Made by a program: the position numbers and the translations under genes. This document shows positions 1 to 6,803 of a stretch of DNA of 10,889 nucleotides, piece after piece. How positions within the stretch are numbered: the first letter of the stretch is position 1; every line of letters starts with the position of its first letter. Below the pieces are notes generated by a model. The model saw only the letters and a program-made list of their open reading frames with translations, had not been told where the DNA came from and ran no database searches. The stretch is from Devosia sp. (GTDB lineage Bacteria > Pseudomonadota > Alphaproteobacteria > Rhizobiales > Devosiaceae). Location of the stretch: positions 1-10,889 of the forward strand of contig JANXSI010000566.1 in the NCBI GenBank assembly GCA_025352765.1. Reading direction: 5' to 3'.

Positions 1-87
1 TGAAATGCCCTGGATGAAGTGCGGGATGCCATTGGCAAGCAGCGTCGCCGCCGGGATCGCAACGAAATAGAACCACCACGTGGTCAT
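1..87 (-). CDS. Partial small membrane protein (N-terminal 29 residues only)
   Basis: An ATG at 87 reads leftwards off the edge of the window, giving 29 codons without a stop. The peptide starts MTTWWFYFVAIPAATLLANG and continues with IPHFIQGIS. The first 20 residues are hydrophobic and aromatic, like an N-terminal membrane segment, and the following G-I-P-H-F-x-x-G-I-S stretch resembles small uncharacterised membrane proteins of proteobacteria; this resemblance is from memory and is not strong. A good Shine-Dalgarno (CGGAG) lies 8 bases before the ATG, immediately after the TAA stop (100-102) of the ABC transporter gene, leaving only 12 bases between the genes. This spacing and the shared strand suggest the last visible gene of the arsR/ABC transporter unit. 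The function is unknown and the C-terminal part lies outside the window. Confidence 0.6.
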   Translation of the reverse strand, partial: MTTWWFYFVAIPAATLLANGIPHFIQGIS

Positions 88-99
88 CGCGTATCTCCG

Positions 100-1998
100 T
101 TATTCCGCGGCCGGCAGACCGCGCTTCACAAAGCCTTCGGCATCGTTGGCCGCCTGGCGGGCCTTCTCTTCGGCCTCGGTCGCTTCGCGCTGGCGGTTCC
201 ACATCTGGGCGTAGAGGCCGTCGCGCAAGAGCAGCATCTGGTGCGTGCCACGCTCGGCGATGAGGCCGTCACGCAGGACGATGATCTCGTCGGCGTTGAT
301 GACGGTCGAGAGGCGATGGGCGATCACCAGCGTCGTGCGGTTGGCACTGACGACGTCGAGAGCAGTTTGGATGTCCTGCTCGGTCTTGGTGTCGAGGGCG
401 GAGGTCGCCTCGTCGAGGATCAAGATCGGCGGGCCCTTGAGGATGGTGCGGGCGATGGCAACGCGCTGTTTTTCGCCGCCCGACAGTTTCAGCCCGCGCT
501 CGCCAACCGGCGTGTCGTAGCCCTTGGGCAGCGACGAGATGAACGGGCCGACCTGCGCCATGTCGGCGGCGGCCTTCACTTCGTCCATGGAGGCTTCGGG
601 GCGGCCATAGTTGATGTTGTAGGCGATGGTGTCGTTGAACAGCACGGTGTCCTGCGGGACCATGCCGATCTGCGCCCGGAGCGACGCCTGGGTAACGTCG
701 CGAATGTCTTGTCCGTCGATAGTAATGCGGCCTTCGCTCACGTCGTAGAAGCGATAGAGCAGCCTCGAGATGGTCGACTTGCCGGCGCCGGTCGGGCCGA
801 CGATCGCGGTGGTCTTGCCGGCCGGGACCTCGAAGCTGATACCCTTGAGGATGACGCGGTCGGGGTCGTAGTAGAACTTCACATCCTCAAAGCGGATCAC
901 CGGCCCGGTGACGACCAGCGGCGGCGCGTCGGGTCTGTCGATGATTTCCGGGCTCTGGCCGAGGAGCTTGAACATCTCCTCGATGTCGGTGAGGCCCTGG
1001 CGGATTTCGCGATAGACGAAGCCGATGAAGTTGAGTGGCCGATAGATCTGCATCAGGAAGGTGTTGAGCAGCACGAAGTCGCCGATGGTCAGTGTCTTGG
1101 CCAGCACGCCCTGCACGGCCAGCACGCCGATGACGATGACACCCGAATAGAAGATCACCGCCTGGCCGAAATTCAGAAAGCCCAGCGAGGTCCAGATGCG
1201 AATGGCCGAGCGCTCGTACTTTTCCATCGAGCGGTCAAAACGCTCGACCTCCATGCGCTCGTTGGCGAAGTATTTGACCGTCTCGAAATTGAGCAGGCTG
1301 TCGATCGCTTTGGAATTGGCGTCGGTGTCGCTCTCGTTCATGTCGCGACGGATCGAGATGCGCCAGTTGCTCGCCTTGATGGTGAACCACAGGTAGAGCC
1401 AGATGGTGACGATCAGGACGCCCAGATAGGTGATCCCGAACATGGTGATGAAGATGATCGAGGTCACGACGAACTCGACCAGCGTCGGCGCGATGTTGAG
1501 CACCATGAAGCGCACGATCGTCTCGATGCCCTTGGTGCCGCGCTCGATCACCCGGCTCAGCCCGCCGGTGCGGCGCGCCAGATGGAAGCGCAGCGACAGG
1601 CGATGGAGGTGCTCGAAGGTCTGGAAGGCAAGCTTACGCACAGCGTGCTGGCCGACGCTCGCGAACATGATGTCGCGCAACTGCTGGAAACCGGCATCGA
1701 TGATGTTGCCGAGCGCGTAAGCGACGACCAGCACCACCGGCACGGCGATGCCCATGACCAAGGCTTCGTTGCCCTTTGCCGCGGCGCCGAGGCCATCGAT
1801 GATGCCCTTGTAGGCGAACGGCACCAGAGTGGTTGCGACCTTGCTGACGACGAGGGCCGCAATGGCAAGCACGACCCGCAACTTGAGGTCGGGGCGCCCG
1901 GCGGGCCACATATAGACCCAGAGGCTCCTGGCAGTGGAGAGCAGCGAGCCCTCCGCGGAGAGGGTCGCGGGCTTGTCAGTCGGGTCTTTGGTGGCCAT
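100..1998 (-). CDS. Atm1/HMT1-type ABC half-transporter (fused permease and ATPase)
   Basis: This 632-residue ABC exporter half-transporter should work as a homodimer in the inner membrane. An N-terminal membrane domain (about residues 40-330, several hydrophobic helices) is followed by a complete ATPase domain: Walker A GPTGAGKST at 401-409, Q-loop Q449, signature LSGGEKQ at 505-511, Walker B ILILDE at 525-530 and switch H561. The motif NFETVKYFANE (237-247) and the segment PLNFIGFVYREI (321-332) are hallmarks of the Atm1/ABCB7/HMT1 branch. Bacterial and mitochondrial members export glutathione-linked substrates and affect heavy-metal tolerance or Fe-S cluster assembly. All ATPase motifs are intact and the length is normal for the family. 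Its ATG overlaps the stop of the upstream ArsR-type gene by one base (TGATG), so the two are probably translated together and co-regulated. The exact substrate cannot be read from sequence. The C-terminus is charged and alanine-rich after about residue 603. Confidence 0.93.
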   Translation of the reverse strand: MATKDPTDKPATLSAEGSLLSTARSLWVYMWPAGRPDLKLRVVLAIAALVVSKVATTLVPFAYKGIIDGLGAAAKGNEALVMGIAVPVVLVVAYALGNIIDAGFQQLRDIMFASVGQHAVRKLAFQTFEHLHRLSLRFHLARRTGGLSRVIERGTKGIETIVRFMVLNIAPTLVEFVVTSIIFITMFGITYLGVLIVTIWLYLWFTIKASNWRISIRRDMNESDTDANSKAIDSLLNFETVKYFANERMEVERFDRSMEKYERSAIRIWTSLGFLNFGQAVIFYSGVIVIGVLAVQGVLAKTLTIGDFVLLNTFLMQIYRPLNFIGFVYREIRQGLTDIEEMFKLLGQSPEIIDRPDAPPLVVTGPVIRFEDVKFYYDPDRVILKGISFEVPAGKTTAIVGPTGAGKSTISRLLYRFYDVSEGRITIDGQDIRDVTQASLRAQIGMVPQDTVLFNDTIAYNINYGRPEASMDEVKAAADMAQVGPFISSLPKGYDTPVGERGLKLSGGEKQRVAIARTILKGPPILILDEATSALDTKTEQDIQTALDVVSANRTTLVIAHRLSTVINADEIIVLRDGLIAERGTHQMLLLRDGLYAQMWNRQREATEAEEKARQAANDAEGFVKRGLPAAE

Positions 1999-2345
1999 CA
2001 GGCTGGCTCAGCTTCCGCGTGTTGGGCGGGCGCCGGGGCCGAGATCTCGGCAACGAGACCGGAAAAGAGCCCGGAGAAGGCGCCGTTGAGCGCCTCGAGG
2101 CGCTCGGTGCTGACCGAATAGCAATTGCGGGTGCCGAGCGCCCGGCGTTCGACGAGGCCGGCATCGAGCAGCACCTTGATGTGCTGGCTGACGGTCGACT
2201 GCGCCAGCGGCAGGCACTCAGTGACGTCGGTGCAGCAACAATTATGCTGCGCCTTCTCCGCCAGAATGCGCAGAATAGACAGCCGCACCGGGTGGCCGAG
2301 CGCGCGCATCACATCAGCGAATTCGTCATCGTGCATTTGGTTCAT
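1998..2345 (-). CDS. ArsR-family winged-helix regulator with a CCC cysteine cluster
   Basis: A 115-residue ArsR/SmtB-type repressor. After the typical opening RALGHPVRLSILRIL (residues 14-28) comes HNCCCTDVTECLPLAQSTVS (34-53), which leads into the recognition helix QSTVSQHIKVLLDAGLV (49-65) and a short beta-wing (about 66-80). Three adjacent cysteines (36-38) and C44 lie just before and within the helix-turn-helix, the region where the ELCVC-type metal or arsenite sites of ArsR and CadC are found. Thiol-based metal, metalloid or redox sensing is therefore plausible but inferred. The C-terminal tail (about 98-115) is rich in Ala, Pro and Glu. The ATG at 2345 lacks a clear Shine-Dalgarno, and a second Met at residue 4 (ATG at 2336) is no better. 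The gene is followed, with a one-base overlap, by the Atm1-type exporter, its most likely regulatory target. A 45-base gap precedes it, long enough for its own promoter. Confidence 0.9.
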   Translation of the reverse strand: MNQMHDDEFADVMRALGHPVRLSILRILAEKAQHNCCCTDVTECLPLAQSTVSQHIKVLLDAGLVERRALGTRNCYSVSTERLEALNGAFSGLFSGLVAEISAPAPAQHAEAEPA

Positions 2346-2390
2346 CGCAAAGTACCGATAGAAGAAGAGTGCGTCGAGCGCAAGGTGGGT

Positions 2391-3239
2391 TCAATGGCTT
2401 CCCAGCACCACAAAAGACGAGCCTGAGCCCGAACCGGGCGGTGGCAGCACGACGACATTGGGAAAGCGCGGGTCGTTTCGGAACGCCGGCGGCTTGGCGC
2501 GTTTCACAATCGCCAGTTTCTTGGGAGGGACCGGCGGAGGACTGCTGTGAACGGGCGACGCCGGCGCGATGGTCGGCGCAGCGATCTGGATGGGCGGCCA
2601 GGGCATCGGAGGCGGCTCGACGATCGCCTCGAGGGGTGGCTGGGCGATGCTGCCGGTGATTGGCGGCGCCGAGTTCCACGAGAGCGGTCGTGGGGCTGAG
2701 GGCGGGGACTGGAGGACCGGCCGAGGCGCCGCGGGCGCGGTAACAGAGGTTGTCAGCAGAGCCGGAGGAATGCCGGCCAGCGGCGCGACGGCGCCGAAAT
2801 TGGCCAGATCGATGGATGGCGCCTCGCCGGCCCAAGTCTCGGAGACGCGTGCATCCGGTATTGAGGACGCGGCGCTTGGCGGCGGAGCGGGTTCGGCACT
2901 CGACGCCGGGGCTTCCACGCTGCTGGCGCGGGGCGGCTCGTATTCGGTGGCGCGGGCATCGATCCAACCGGCTTGTTCGGTTGAACTCTCGACGAGGAGG
3001 GGCGCCGACAGGGCGACGGACGATGCTGAGGACAAGACTTGAGTCGCCTCCGAGGATGGCGCCTCGGACGGGCCCTCCCAGCGCGCGAACTTGTCATCGA
3101 CGCAGGCCAGCAGGGAGCCGGGCTTGCGGCTGCACTCGAGGATCGTCGGGCCCGCCAGAATCCCGCCCACGACCAGCAGCGTCGCGCAGGCAACGGCAAT
3201 GGTCAGCGATAAGGATGCGGCGCCGCGTGCCCCTGCCAC
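2391..3239 (-). CDS. Membrane-anchored Pro/Ser/Ala-rich protein of unknown function
   Basis: I do not recognise the function of this 282-residue protein. A hydrophobic segment at about residues 10-34 looks like an uncleaved signal anchor. Directly after it come two cysteines (C36 and C46) in ECSRKPGSLLACVDDKF. The remaining 230 or so residues are low-complexity, dominated by Pro, Ser, Ala and Glu with many PP pairs, and are probably disordered. A basic patch (PPKKLAIVKRAKPPAFR, near 240-256) is followed by a glycine/serine-rich end. If the anchor points N-in, the long tail would span the periplasm. The start is a GTG at 3239 with a purine-rich GGGGGA five bases ahead. It lies 22 bases after the cimA stop, which suggests co-transcription with cimA. 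The coding frame is supported by the anchor, the operon-like spacing and the lack of a better frame, but low-complexity proteins of high-GC genomes are easy to overcall. Confidence 0.72.
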   Translation of the reverse strand: MAGARGAASLSLTIAVACATLLVVGGILAGPTILECSRKPGSLLACVDDKFARWEGPSEAPSSEATQVLSSASSVALSAPLLVESSTEQAGWIDARATEYEPPRASSVEAPASSAEPAPPPSAASSIPDARVSETWAGEAPSIDLANFGAVAPLAGIPPALLTTSVTAPAAPRPVLQSPPSAPRPLSWNSAPPITGSIAQPPLEAIVEPPPMPWPPIQIAAPTIAPASPVHSSPPPVPPKKLAIVKRAKPPAFRNDPRFPNVVVLPPPGSGSGSSFVVLGSH

Positions 3240-3261
3240 TCGGTCCCCCGTGCGGGAAAGC

Positions 3262-4869
3262 TTAGGCAGCGCTTCCCCTGGATTTCATCAATTTATAGGT
3301 GATTGACTCATAAAGCGCCTCAAATGAGGCGTCGATGATGTTGGCGCTGACGCCGATGGTGGTCCAGCGCGCGCCGCTGCCATCGCGGCTTTCGACCAGC
3401 ACACGGGTGACCGCGCCCGTGCCGCCGTCGAGGATACGCACCTTGAAGTCGACCAGCTCGAGATCGGCGATCTCGGCGGAGAATTTGCCGAGATCCTTGC
3501 GCAGGGCGAGATCGAGGGCGTTCACCGGGCCGTTGCCCTCGGCGACCGACATCAGCCGCTCGCCATCGACGACAACCTTCACCACCGCCTCGGTGACATT
3601 GACACTCTGGCCCTTGGCATTGTGCCGGCGCTCGACCGAGGCGCGATAGCTCTCGACCTCGAAGAATTCCGGCAAGGTGCCGAGCGCGGCGTGCGCCAGC
3701 ATGACGAACGAGGCTTCGGCGCCGTCGTAGGAATAGCCCCTCGCCTCGCGCTCCTTGACCGTGCGCAAGAGGCGTTCGAGGCGCGGATCATCCTTGTCGA
3801 GCCTGATGCCGTTGCGGCGGAGGGCGGTCAGCAGGTTGGACTTGCCGGCCTGCTGGCTGACCATGACATTGCGTTCGTTGCCCACACTTTCGGGCGGCAC
3901 ATGCTCGTAGCTGCTGACATCCTTGGCGAGCGCCGAGGCGTGGATGCCCGCCTTGGTGGCGAAGGCCGAGGCGCCGACATAGGGCGCCTGCCGGTCGGAG
4001 GCGCGATTGAGCAGATCGTCGAAGGCGCGCGAAACGCGAGTGAGTTCGGCGAGCTGCGCCGGGGTGACGCCAATTTCGAACTGGTCGGCGAACACTGGCT
4101 TCAGCAAGAGCGTCGGGATGAGCGTGACGAGGTTGGCATTGCCGCAGCGCTCGCCGAGGCCGTTGAGCGTGCCCTGGATCTGCCGCACGCCGGCGCGGAC
4201 GGCGGCGAGGGAGTTGGCGACGGCCTGGCCGGTGTCGTCGTGGGCGTGGATGCCGAGATGGGATTTGTCGACGGGGAGCGCGCCGATGATGGTCTCGATC
4301 TCGGCTGGCATGGTGCCGCCATTGGTATCGCACAGCACCACCCAGCGGGCGCCTGCGGCCAGCGCCGTCTCGACGAATTTCTGGGCGTAGGCCGGATTGC
4401 CCTTGAACCCGTCGAAGAAGTGCTCGCAGTCGACGAGGACTTCCTTGCCGGCCGCGACGCCCGCCTTCACGGTCTCGGCGAGGTTCCTGAGGTTTTCCTC
4501 GGGGGTGATGCCGAGCGCGATCTCAACCTGCTTGTCCCAGGCCTTGCCGACGAAACAGGCGGCGCCGGATTTGGCATTGAGGATCGCTTGCACGCCCGGA
4601 TCGTTGCCGACCGAGCGACCGCTGCGCTTGGTCATGCCGAAGGCGGTGAAGATCGCCCGCCGGGTGCGCGGTTCGGCAAAGAACGCGTCGTCGACGACGT
4701 TGGCGCCCGGGTAGCCGCCCTCGATGTAGTCGACGCCGATCTCTTCGAGCAGCGCGGCAATGCGGATCTTGTCCTCGAGCGAGAACTCGACGCCGGCCGT
4801 CTGCGCGCCATCACGCAGGGTTGTGTCGAAGAGATAGAGGCGGTCTTTGGTGGACTGGTCCTGGCTCAT
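3262..4869 (-). CDS. cimA: (R)-citramalate synthase
   Basis: Condenses pyruvate and acetyl-CoA to (R)-citramalate, the first step of the threonine-independent route to 2-oxobutanoate and isoleucine; cytosolic, metal-dependent. With this start the protein has 535 residues, normal for the CimA family. The DRE-TIM/HMGL-like barrel begins with DTTLRDGAQ (15-23) and holds the metal-binding HAHDD at 208-212 and the loop LGERCGNANL near 238-247. The sequence SLEDKIRIAALLEE...YIEGGYPGAN matches the citramalate synthase type (TIGR00977) better than LeuA or homocitrate synthase. A LeuA-type regulatory domain (about 395-530) suggests feedback control by isoleucine. I chose the ATG at 4869 because it forms an ATGA overlap with the stop of the upstream GFA gene and has AGG about 8 bases before it. 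The open frame extends to an ATG at 4896, which lacks a Shine-Dalgarno. Enzyme identity is strong; the substrate could still be another 2-oxoacid. Confidence 0.92.
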   Translation of the reverse strand: MSQDQSTKDRLYLFDTTLRDGAQTAGVEFSLEDKIRIAALLEEIGVDYIEGGYPGANVVDDAFFAEPRTRRAIFTAFGMTKRSGRSVGNDPGVQAILNAKSGAACFVGKAWDKQVEIALGITPEENLRNLAETVKAGVAAGKEVLVDCEHFFDGFKGNPAYAQKFVETALAAGARWVVLCDTNGGTMPAEIETIIGALPVDKSHLGIHAHDDTGQAVANSLAAVRAGVRQIQGTLNGLGERCGNANLVTLIPTLLLKPVFADQFEIGVTPAQLAELTRVSRAFDDLLNRASDRQAPYVGASAFATKAGIHASALAKDVSSYEHVPPESVGNERNVMVSQQAGKSNLLTALRRNGIRLDKDDPRLERLLRTVKEREARGYSYDGAEASFVMLAHAALGTLPEFFEVESYRASVERRHNAKGQSVNVTEAVVKVVVDGERLMSVAEGNGPVNALDLALRKDLGKFSAEIADLELVDFKVRILDGGTGAVTRVLVESRDGSGARWTTIGVSANIIDASFEALYESITYKLMKSRGSAA

Positions 4870-5366
4870 TTCGGACCTGAGGTGCGCGGATGCCATTGTT
4901 CGGTGTCGTGGTCCGGATGCTGGTGGTTGCTGGCACGGATCTTGGCGAGGGCCTCGGCGCCGTCGTTCTGTTCCGTGGTGCCGACTTCCTCGACGGCATC
5001 GAGGTCCATCAGCGAGGGATGCTTGCCCTCAAGCCCCATCTGGTAAAGGATTTCGATGCGCTGCGGCTCATCGAAGGCGCCGATCGAGATCGAGACGTGC
5101 GGGCCGCCGAGCGAACGGTAGTAGAGCGATGTTCCGCAGGCGCTGCAGAAGCCGCGGGCTGCGGCATCGGAGCTGTCGAATTCGGCCGGCGTGCCGCGGG
5201 TCCAAGTAAGGTGCTCGTGGCGCACGCCGACCAGCGCGGCGAAGAGATTGCCGGTCGCCTTCTGGCACATGCGGCAATAGCAGAGGTGCGGATTGTCGCG
5301 GAGTTCGGTGGCGTGGAAGCGGATGGCGCCGCACTGGCAGCCGCCGGTATACCCATTGTCGTTCAT
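4866..5366 (-). CDS. GFA/CENP-V-family zinc protein, copy 1
   Basis: A 166-residue protein of the GFA (glutathione-dependent formaldehyde-activating enzyme-like) fold. All seven zinc-binding cysteines of the family are present: GGCQCG (C10, C12), CYCRMC (C29, C31, C34) and CSACG (C74, C77). The founding member Gfa was proposed to speed formation of S-hydroxymethylglutathione, a role since disputed; most members have no known reaction. The start ATG at 5366 has a strong GGAGGTGG Shine-Dalgarno and overlaps the stop of GFA copy 2 as ATGA; its own stop overlaps the preferred cimA start in the same way. The C-terminal part (about 120-145) is acidic and unlike the other copies, but it ends with the shared tail HQHPDHDTEQW at 148-158. 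The open frame extends far upstream without family resemblance, so the shorter start is clearly right. Zinc binding is confident; the activity is unknown. Confidence 0.9.
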   Translation of the reverse strand: MNDNGYTGGCQCGAIRFHATELRDNPHLCYCRMCQKATGNLFAALVGVRHEHLTWTRGTPAEFDSSDAAARGFCSACGTSLYYRSLGGPHVSISIGAFDEPQRIEILYQMGLEGKHPSLMDLDAVEEVGTTEQNDGAEALAKIRASNHQHPDHDTEQWHPRTSGPK

Positions 5367-5842
5367 TGTCCACCTCCAGGGGGCCAGGTGTCGGTGTCCT
5401 GGTCGGGATGCTGATAGGAATGCAGGATCGCGAGGATGTCGCGCTCCTCGTCGGTCGAGCCGAGCGGCTCCTCGCTCAGCTCGTCCGCATGGCCGATCAC
5501 CGGGTGCCGGTTGTCGCGCGCCAGCTCGCCCGTCGGCATGATCGCGTTGGGGTGGTCGAACGCGCCGATGGTGAGGGCCGGATTGTGGTCGCCCCACTGG
5601 TAGCTGAGCGGCGTGCCGCAGAGGCTGCAGAAGCCGCGCTGCACCTTGGCGGACGAGCGGAACAGGGTCGGCCGGCCGCGGGTCCATTGCACGGGGGCAT
5701 CGAACTCCGCGAACGGGGCGACGATGTTGCCGAGCGCCTTCTGGCACATCCGGCAATTGCAGATCGAGGCGTGCCGCACGGGCCCGTCGACGCGGAAGCG
5801 GACGGCGCCGCACTGGCAGCCGCCGGTATAGATTTCGCTCAT
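5363..5842 (-). CDS. GFA/CENP-V-family zinc protein, copy 2
   Basis: A 159-residue GFA-fold protein with the full cysteine set: GGCQCG (C9, C11), CNCRMC (C28, C30, C33) and CSLCG (C72, C75). Its core is the most divergent of the three copies: copies 1 and 3 share FDSSD before the last cysteine pair, where this one reads FRSSA. After the core it carries a charged segment (about residues 120-140, SEEPLGSTDEERDILAIL) and then the tail YQHPDQDTDTW at 143-153, ending in PPGGGQ. The ATG at 5842 has GGAGGC six bases ahead and overlaps the pip stop as ATGA. Downstream it overlaps GFA copy 1 in the same way, so three consecutive genes are coupled. The open frame continues upstream inside pip but loses all family resemblance. 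Reaction and substrate are unknown. Confidence 0.9.
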   Translation of the reverse strand: MSEIYTGGCQCGAVRFRVDGPVRHASICNCRMCQKALGNIVAPFAEFDAPVQWTRGRPTLFRSSAKVQRGFCSLCGTPLSYQWGDHNPALTIGAFDHPNAIMPTGELARDNRHPVIGHADELSEEPLGSTDEERDILAILHSYQHPDQDTDTWPPGGGQ

Positions 5843-6798
5843 GAGGCGCCTCCGGCGAAGCGATCGGTCGCCTCGATCAAATGGTGCAGGATGCCGGGCT
5901 GGCTGAAGGCGTGCCCTGCCCCCTCGACCATGTGGAATTCCGCTTCGGGCCAGGCGCGATGCAGATCCCAGGCGGTCTGGGCCGGGCACGCGGTGTCGTA
6001 GCGGCCCTGCACGATGACGGCGGGGATGTGGCGGATCTGATGCACGTCGCGGATCAGTTGGCCGTCGTCCATCCAGCCCGCGTGCACGAAGTAGTGGTTC
6101 TCGATGCGGGCGAAGGCGAGCGCGTAGTGAGGATCGTAAAAGCTGTTCGAGGTGGCAGGATCGGGCAGAAGGGTGATGGTTTCGCCCTCCCACTTCGCCC
6201 AGGCCGTGGCGCAGCGAATCTGGGCCTCGACGTCATCGCCGGCGAGACGCTTGCGATAGGCGACCATCAGGTCGCCGCGCTCGGCCTCGGGGATCGGCGC
6301 GACGAAGTGTTCCCACTTGTCGGGAAACAGCAGCGAGGCGCCGTGCTGGTAGTACCATTCGAGTTCCCAGCGGCGGAGCGCGAAGATGCCTCGTAGCACC
6401 AGTTCGGTGCAGCGGTCGGGGTGGGTCTCGGCATAGGCCAGCGCCAGCGAGGAGCCCCAGGAACCGCCGAACACCAGCCAGCGCTCGACGCCCATCATCT
6501 GCCGCAGCTTTTCAATGTCGGCGACGAGGTCCCAGGTGGTGTTGTGCTCGAGGCTGGCAAAGGGCAGCGAGCGGCCGCAGCCGCGCTGGTCGAACAGCAG
6601 CACGTCGTATTTGTGCGGATCGAAGGCGCGGCGCTGACTGGGCGACAGGCCACCGCCCGGCCCGCCATGCAGGAACACGGCGGGCTTCTTGCCGCGCGTG
6701 CCGACGCGCTCCCAGTAGATCTGGTGGCCGTCGCCAACGTCGAGCAGCCCCGTCTCGTAGGGCTCGATCTCGGGGTAGAAGGTGCGCAGTTCGGTCAA
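5839..6798 (-). CDS. pip: Proline iminopeptidase (alpha/beta hydrolase, peptidase S33)
   Basis: A 319-residue cytosolic exopeptidase that should release N-terminal proline from peptides. The opening FYPEIEPYETGLLDVGDGHQ and YWERVG are typical of bacterial Pip. The oxyanion-hole motif HGGPGGG is at 44-50, the nucleophile elbow GGSWGS at 111-116 with Ser113, the catalytic Asp in GRYD at 268, and the catalytic His in GAGH at 296. WELEWYYQHGA (144-154) in the cap is also characteristic. The length is normal. The start is a TTG at 6798, five bases after the TAA of GFA copy 3; no ATG or GTG lies nearby in frame and the protein begins exactly where family members do. A weak GAG lies about 8 bases upstream, so efficient translation may depend on ribosomes arriving from the upstream gene. 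Its stop overlaps the start of GFA copy 2 as ATGA. The link between a peptidase and the flanking GFA genes is not obvious. Confidence 0.93.
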   Translation of the reverse strand: MTELRTFYPEIEPYETGLLDVGDGHQIYWERVGTRGKKPAVFLHGGPGGGLSPSQRRAFDPHKYDVLLFDQRGCGRSLPFASLEHNTTWDLVADIEKLRQMMGVERWLVFGGSWGSSLALAYAETHPDRCTELVLRGIFALRRWELEWYYQHGASLLFPDKWEHFVAPIPEAERGDLMVAYRKRLAGDDVEAQIRCATAWAKWEGETITLLPDPATSNSFYDPHYALAFARIENHYFVHAGWMDDGQLIRDVHQIRHIPAVIVQGRYDTACPAQTAWDLHRAWPEAEFHMVEGAGHAFSQPGILHHLIEATDRFAGGAS

Positions 6799-6803
6799 TG
6801 CAG

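Noticed and set aside
19..2121. A 700-residue open frame on the plus strand
   Set aside because: It is antisense to the ABC exporter and part of arsR, whose motifs are unambiguous. The translation is rich in Asp, His, Arg and Ala with no domain, as expected of the mirror frame of a high-GC gene.
2355..2383. Promoter call ahead of arsR
   Set aside because: The best -35/-10 pair matches consensus at only three of six bases in each box, too weak to list as a feature; kept as a low-interest finding.
2326..2967. A 213-residue minus-strand frame overlapping the Pro-rich protein
   Set aside because: It is Arg/Ala-rich without a membrane segment or domain, and it would overlap the arsR start; the frame with the signal anchor and the good spacing to cimA is preferred.
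3622..5046. A 474-residue open frame on the plus strand
   Set aside because: It is antisense to cimA and the end of GFA1; the product has no recognisable motif and its Gly/Asp/Glu/Arg composition is typical of a shadow frame.
5843..6193. Upstream extension of GFA2 within its open frame (starting at a GTG at 6193)
   Set aside because: This part lies inside pip in another frame, is Arg-rich, and GFA similarity starts exactly at the ATG at 5842, which has a good Shine-Dalgarno.
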